Below are positions 4,537 through 5,198 of a stretch of DNA of 5,198 bases, in pieces. The notes under the pieces are model-generated. The model was not told the origin of the DNA. It was given only the letters and a program-made list of their open reading frames with translations, and searched no databases. Positions within the stretch are counted from its first letter, which is position 1. Each line of letters starts with the position of its first letter. The stretch spans positions 1 to 5,198 of the forward strand of contig JABSQL010000255.1 in the NCBI GenBank assembly GCA_013215865.1. Reading direction: 5' to 3'. Source of the stretch: Candidatus Margulisiibacteriota bacterium (GTDB taxonomy: Bacteria; Margulisbacteria; Marinamargulisbacteria; DT-59). The position numbers were made by a program, and so were the translations under genes.

Positions 4537-5198
4537 GAACATCTGAAAGAGCCAATTAAACCCGCCCAATAATTTAATCGAAAATACAATGACCGCGGTT
4601 ATCAGTAAACGTCGAATCCATATCTCACCGTTATTCACACTCCAGTGACTCCCCACCCAAGCACCAGAAGCCGTTCCCAATGACAAAAACAAGGCAAACG
4701 CCCAGTTTATTTTTCCTTCCATCGCAAATATATATATAGCTGGAATATTAAAAATCAAGGCCACCGTTACTTTAATACAATTGCTTTTAACCAAATCAAA
4801 TCCATTAACGATCGACAAAACCGCTATGATGAGAAAGCCAATTCCCGCATGCATAAAACCACCGTATATACCCAAGAAAAAGAAGCAAATCCCACTTAAA
4901 ATAAGCGGCCGTCTACCTACCGGCACCCCTTCTTTGCGATACCGCCTCACTGGATTCCAAAGAATAAGAACCAAAATAACGACCATGACAACGGCCAAAA
5001 TATGGTTAAACATGCTCCCTGAAATATCCAAGGCCATTTTTGTGCCAATAATAGACCCCACAGAAGCGATAAGCCCTAAATACAAGCTGAATTTAGGATA
5101 TGACACCCCTTTTCTATAGAATCCAGTGATGGCAGAAATATTTTGGATGACGATCGATAATCTCACCGTCGCATTGGCAACAACAGAGGGTAGGCCCA
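4531..5198 (-). CDS. TauE/SafE family permease (sulfite exporter TauE-like), 5' end outside the window
   Basis: The frame stays open to the right edge, so this gene is cut by the window; 221 residues are visible of a usual total near 250. The first visible residues, GLPSVVANATVRLSIVIQN, are the first conserved TauE/SafE motif (V-A-N-A-T-x-R). The second is GIYGGFMHAGIGF at visible residues 109-121. In between and after are hydrophobic helices, for example FSLYLGLIASVGSIIG, ILAVVMVVILVLILW, VALIFNIPAIYIFAM and RRLLITAVIVFSIKLL. The GTG at 5166 is a possible start only on paper, since it falls inside the first motif. Members are inner-membrane permeases linked to export of sulfite, sulfoacetate or other organic anions, but most are uncharacterised; the substrate here is unknown. 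Its stop lies 100 bp upstream of the regulator's start on the same strand, and its last codon overlaps a TGAGTCAATA repeat. Confidence 0.87.
   Translation of the reverse strand, partial: GLPSVVANATVRLSIVIQNISAITGFYRKGVSYPKFSLYLGLIASVGSIIGTKMALDISGSMFNHILAVVMVVILVLILWNPVRRYRKEGVPVGRRPLILSGICFFFLGIYGGFMHAGIGFLIIAVLSIVNGFDLVKSNCIKVTVALIFNIPAIYIFAMEGKINWAFALFLSLGTASGAWVGSHWSVNNGEIWIRRLLITAVIVFSIKLLGGFNWLFQMFY

Noticed and set aside
4781..5119. Open frame of 112 codons on the plus strand opposite the TauE/SafE gene
   Set aside because: It is antisense to clear TauE/SafE motifs, has a low-complexity K/P/T-rich translation and no recognisable domain.

Overview
The window looks like ordinary bacterial chromosome from a Gram-negative, probably free-living bacterium. 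It carries the membrane components of a TRAP transporter, which in this form works with a periplasmic binding protein, and a TauE/SafE-type permease. Hand counts of sampled 60-base stretches give about 42-55% G+C in the core genes. I cannot name the taxon from this sequence.

Layout, left to right. Positions 1-127 (+) hold the C-terminal end of a TRAP small permease (DctQ type). Positions 117-1487 (+) hold the complete large permease (DctM type), overlapping it by 11 nt. Positions 1539-2175 (+) hold a two-gene MNT-HEPN (MntA-HepT type) toxin-antitoxin module: a minimal nucleotidyltransferase antitoxin overlapping a HEPN RNase toxin by 14 nt. On the opposite strand, converging on these, lie a family 2 glycosyltransferase (2246-3049), an AlbA_2/RecG-C-like ATP-binding transcriptional regulator of COG2865 type (3072-4430), and a TauE/SafE permease whose N-terminus runs off the right edge (4531-5198).

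The most notable structure is the way the toxin-antitoxin module sits in the genome. The last 47 nt of dctM plus 4 nt beyond its stop (1441-1491) are repeated almost exactly at 2194-2244 (49/51 identical), directly after the toxin gene and abutting the 3' end of the glycosyltransferase gene. The module is therefore bracketed by direct repeats of a host gene's 3' end. The two mismatches are both synonymous in the dctM frame, and the left copy leaves DctM complete. This is the footprint expected of a small element that inserts at the 3' end of dctM and restores the gene, but no integrase or transposase lies within the roughly 0.7 kb insert. The insert is also clearly more A+T-rich than dctM.

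A second regulatory structure is the 100-bp gap between tauE and the regulator gene. It carries three perfect copies of the 10-mer TGAGTCAATA, two of them in tandem, a near-perfect 20-bp palindrome, and a convincing sigma70-type promoter whose -35 box lies inside one of the repeats. This suggests that the regulator controls its own gene and probably the downstream glycosyltransferase gene, which follows after only 22 nt.
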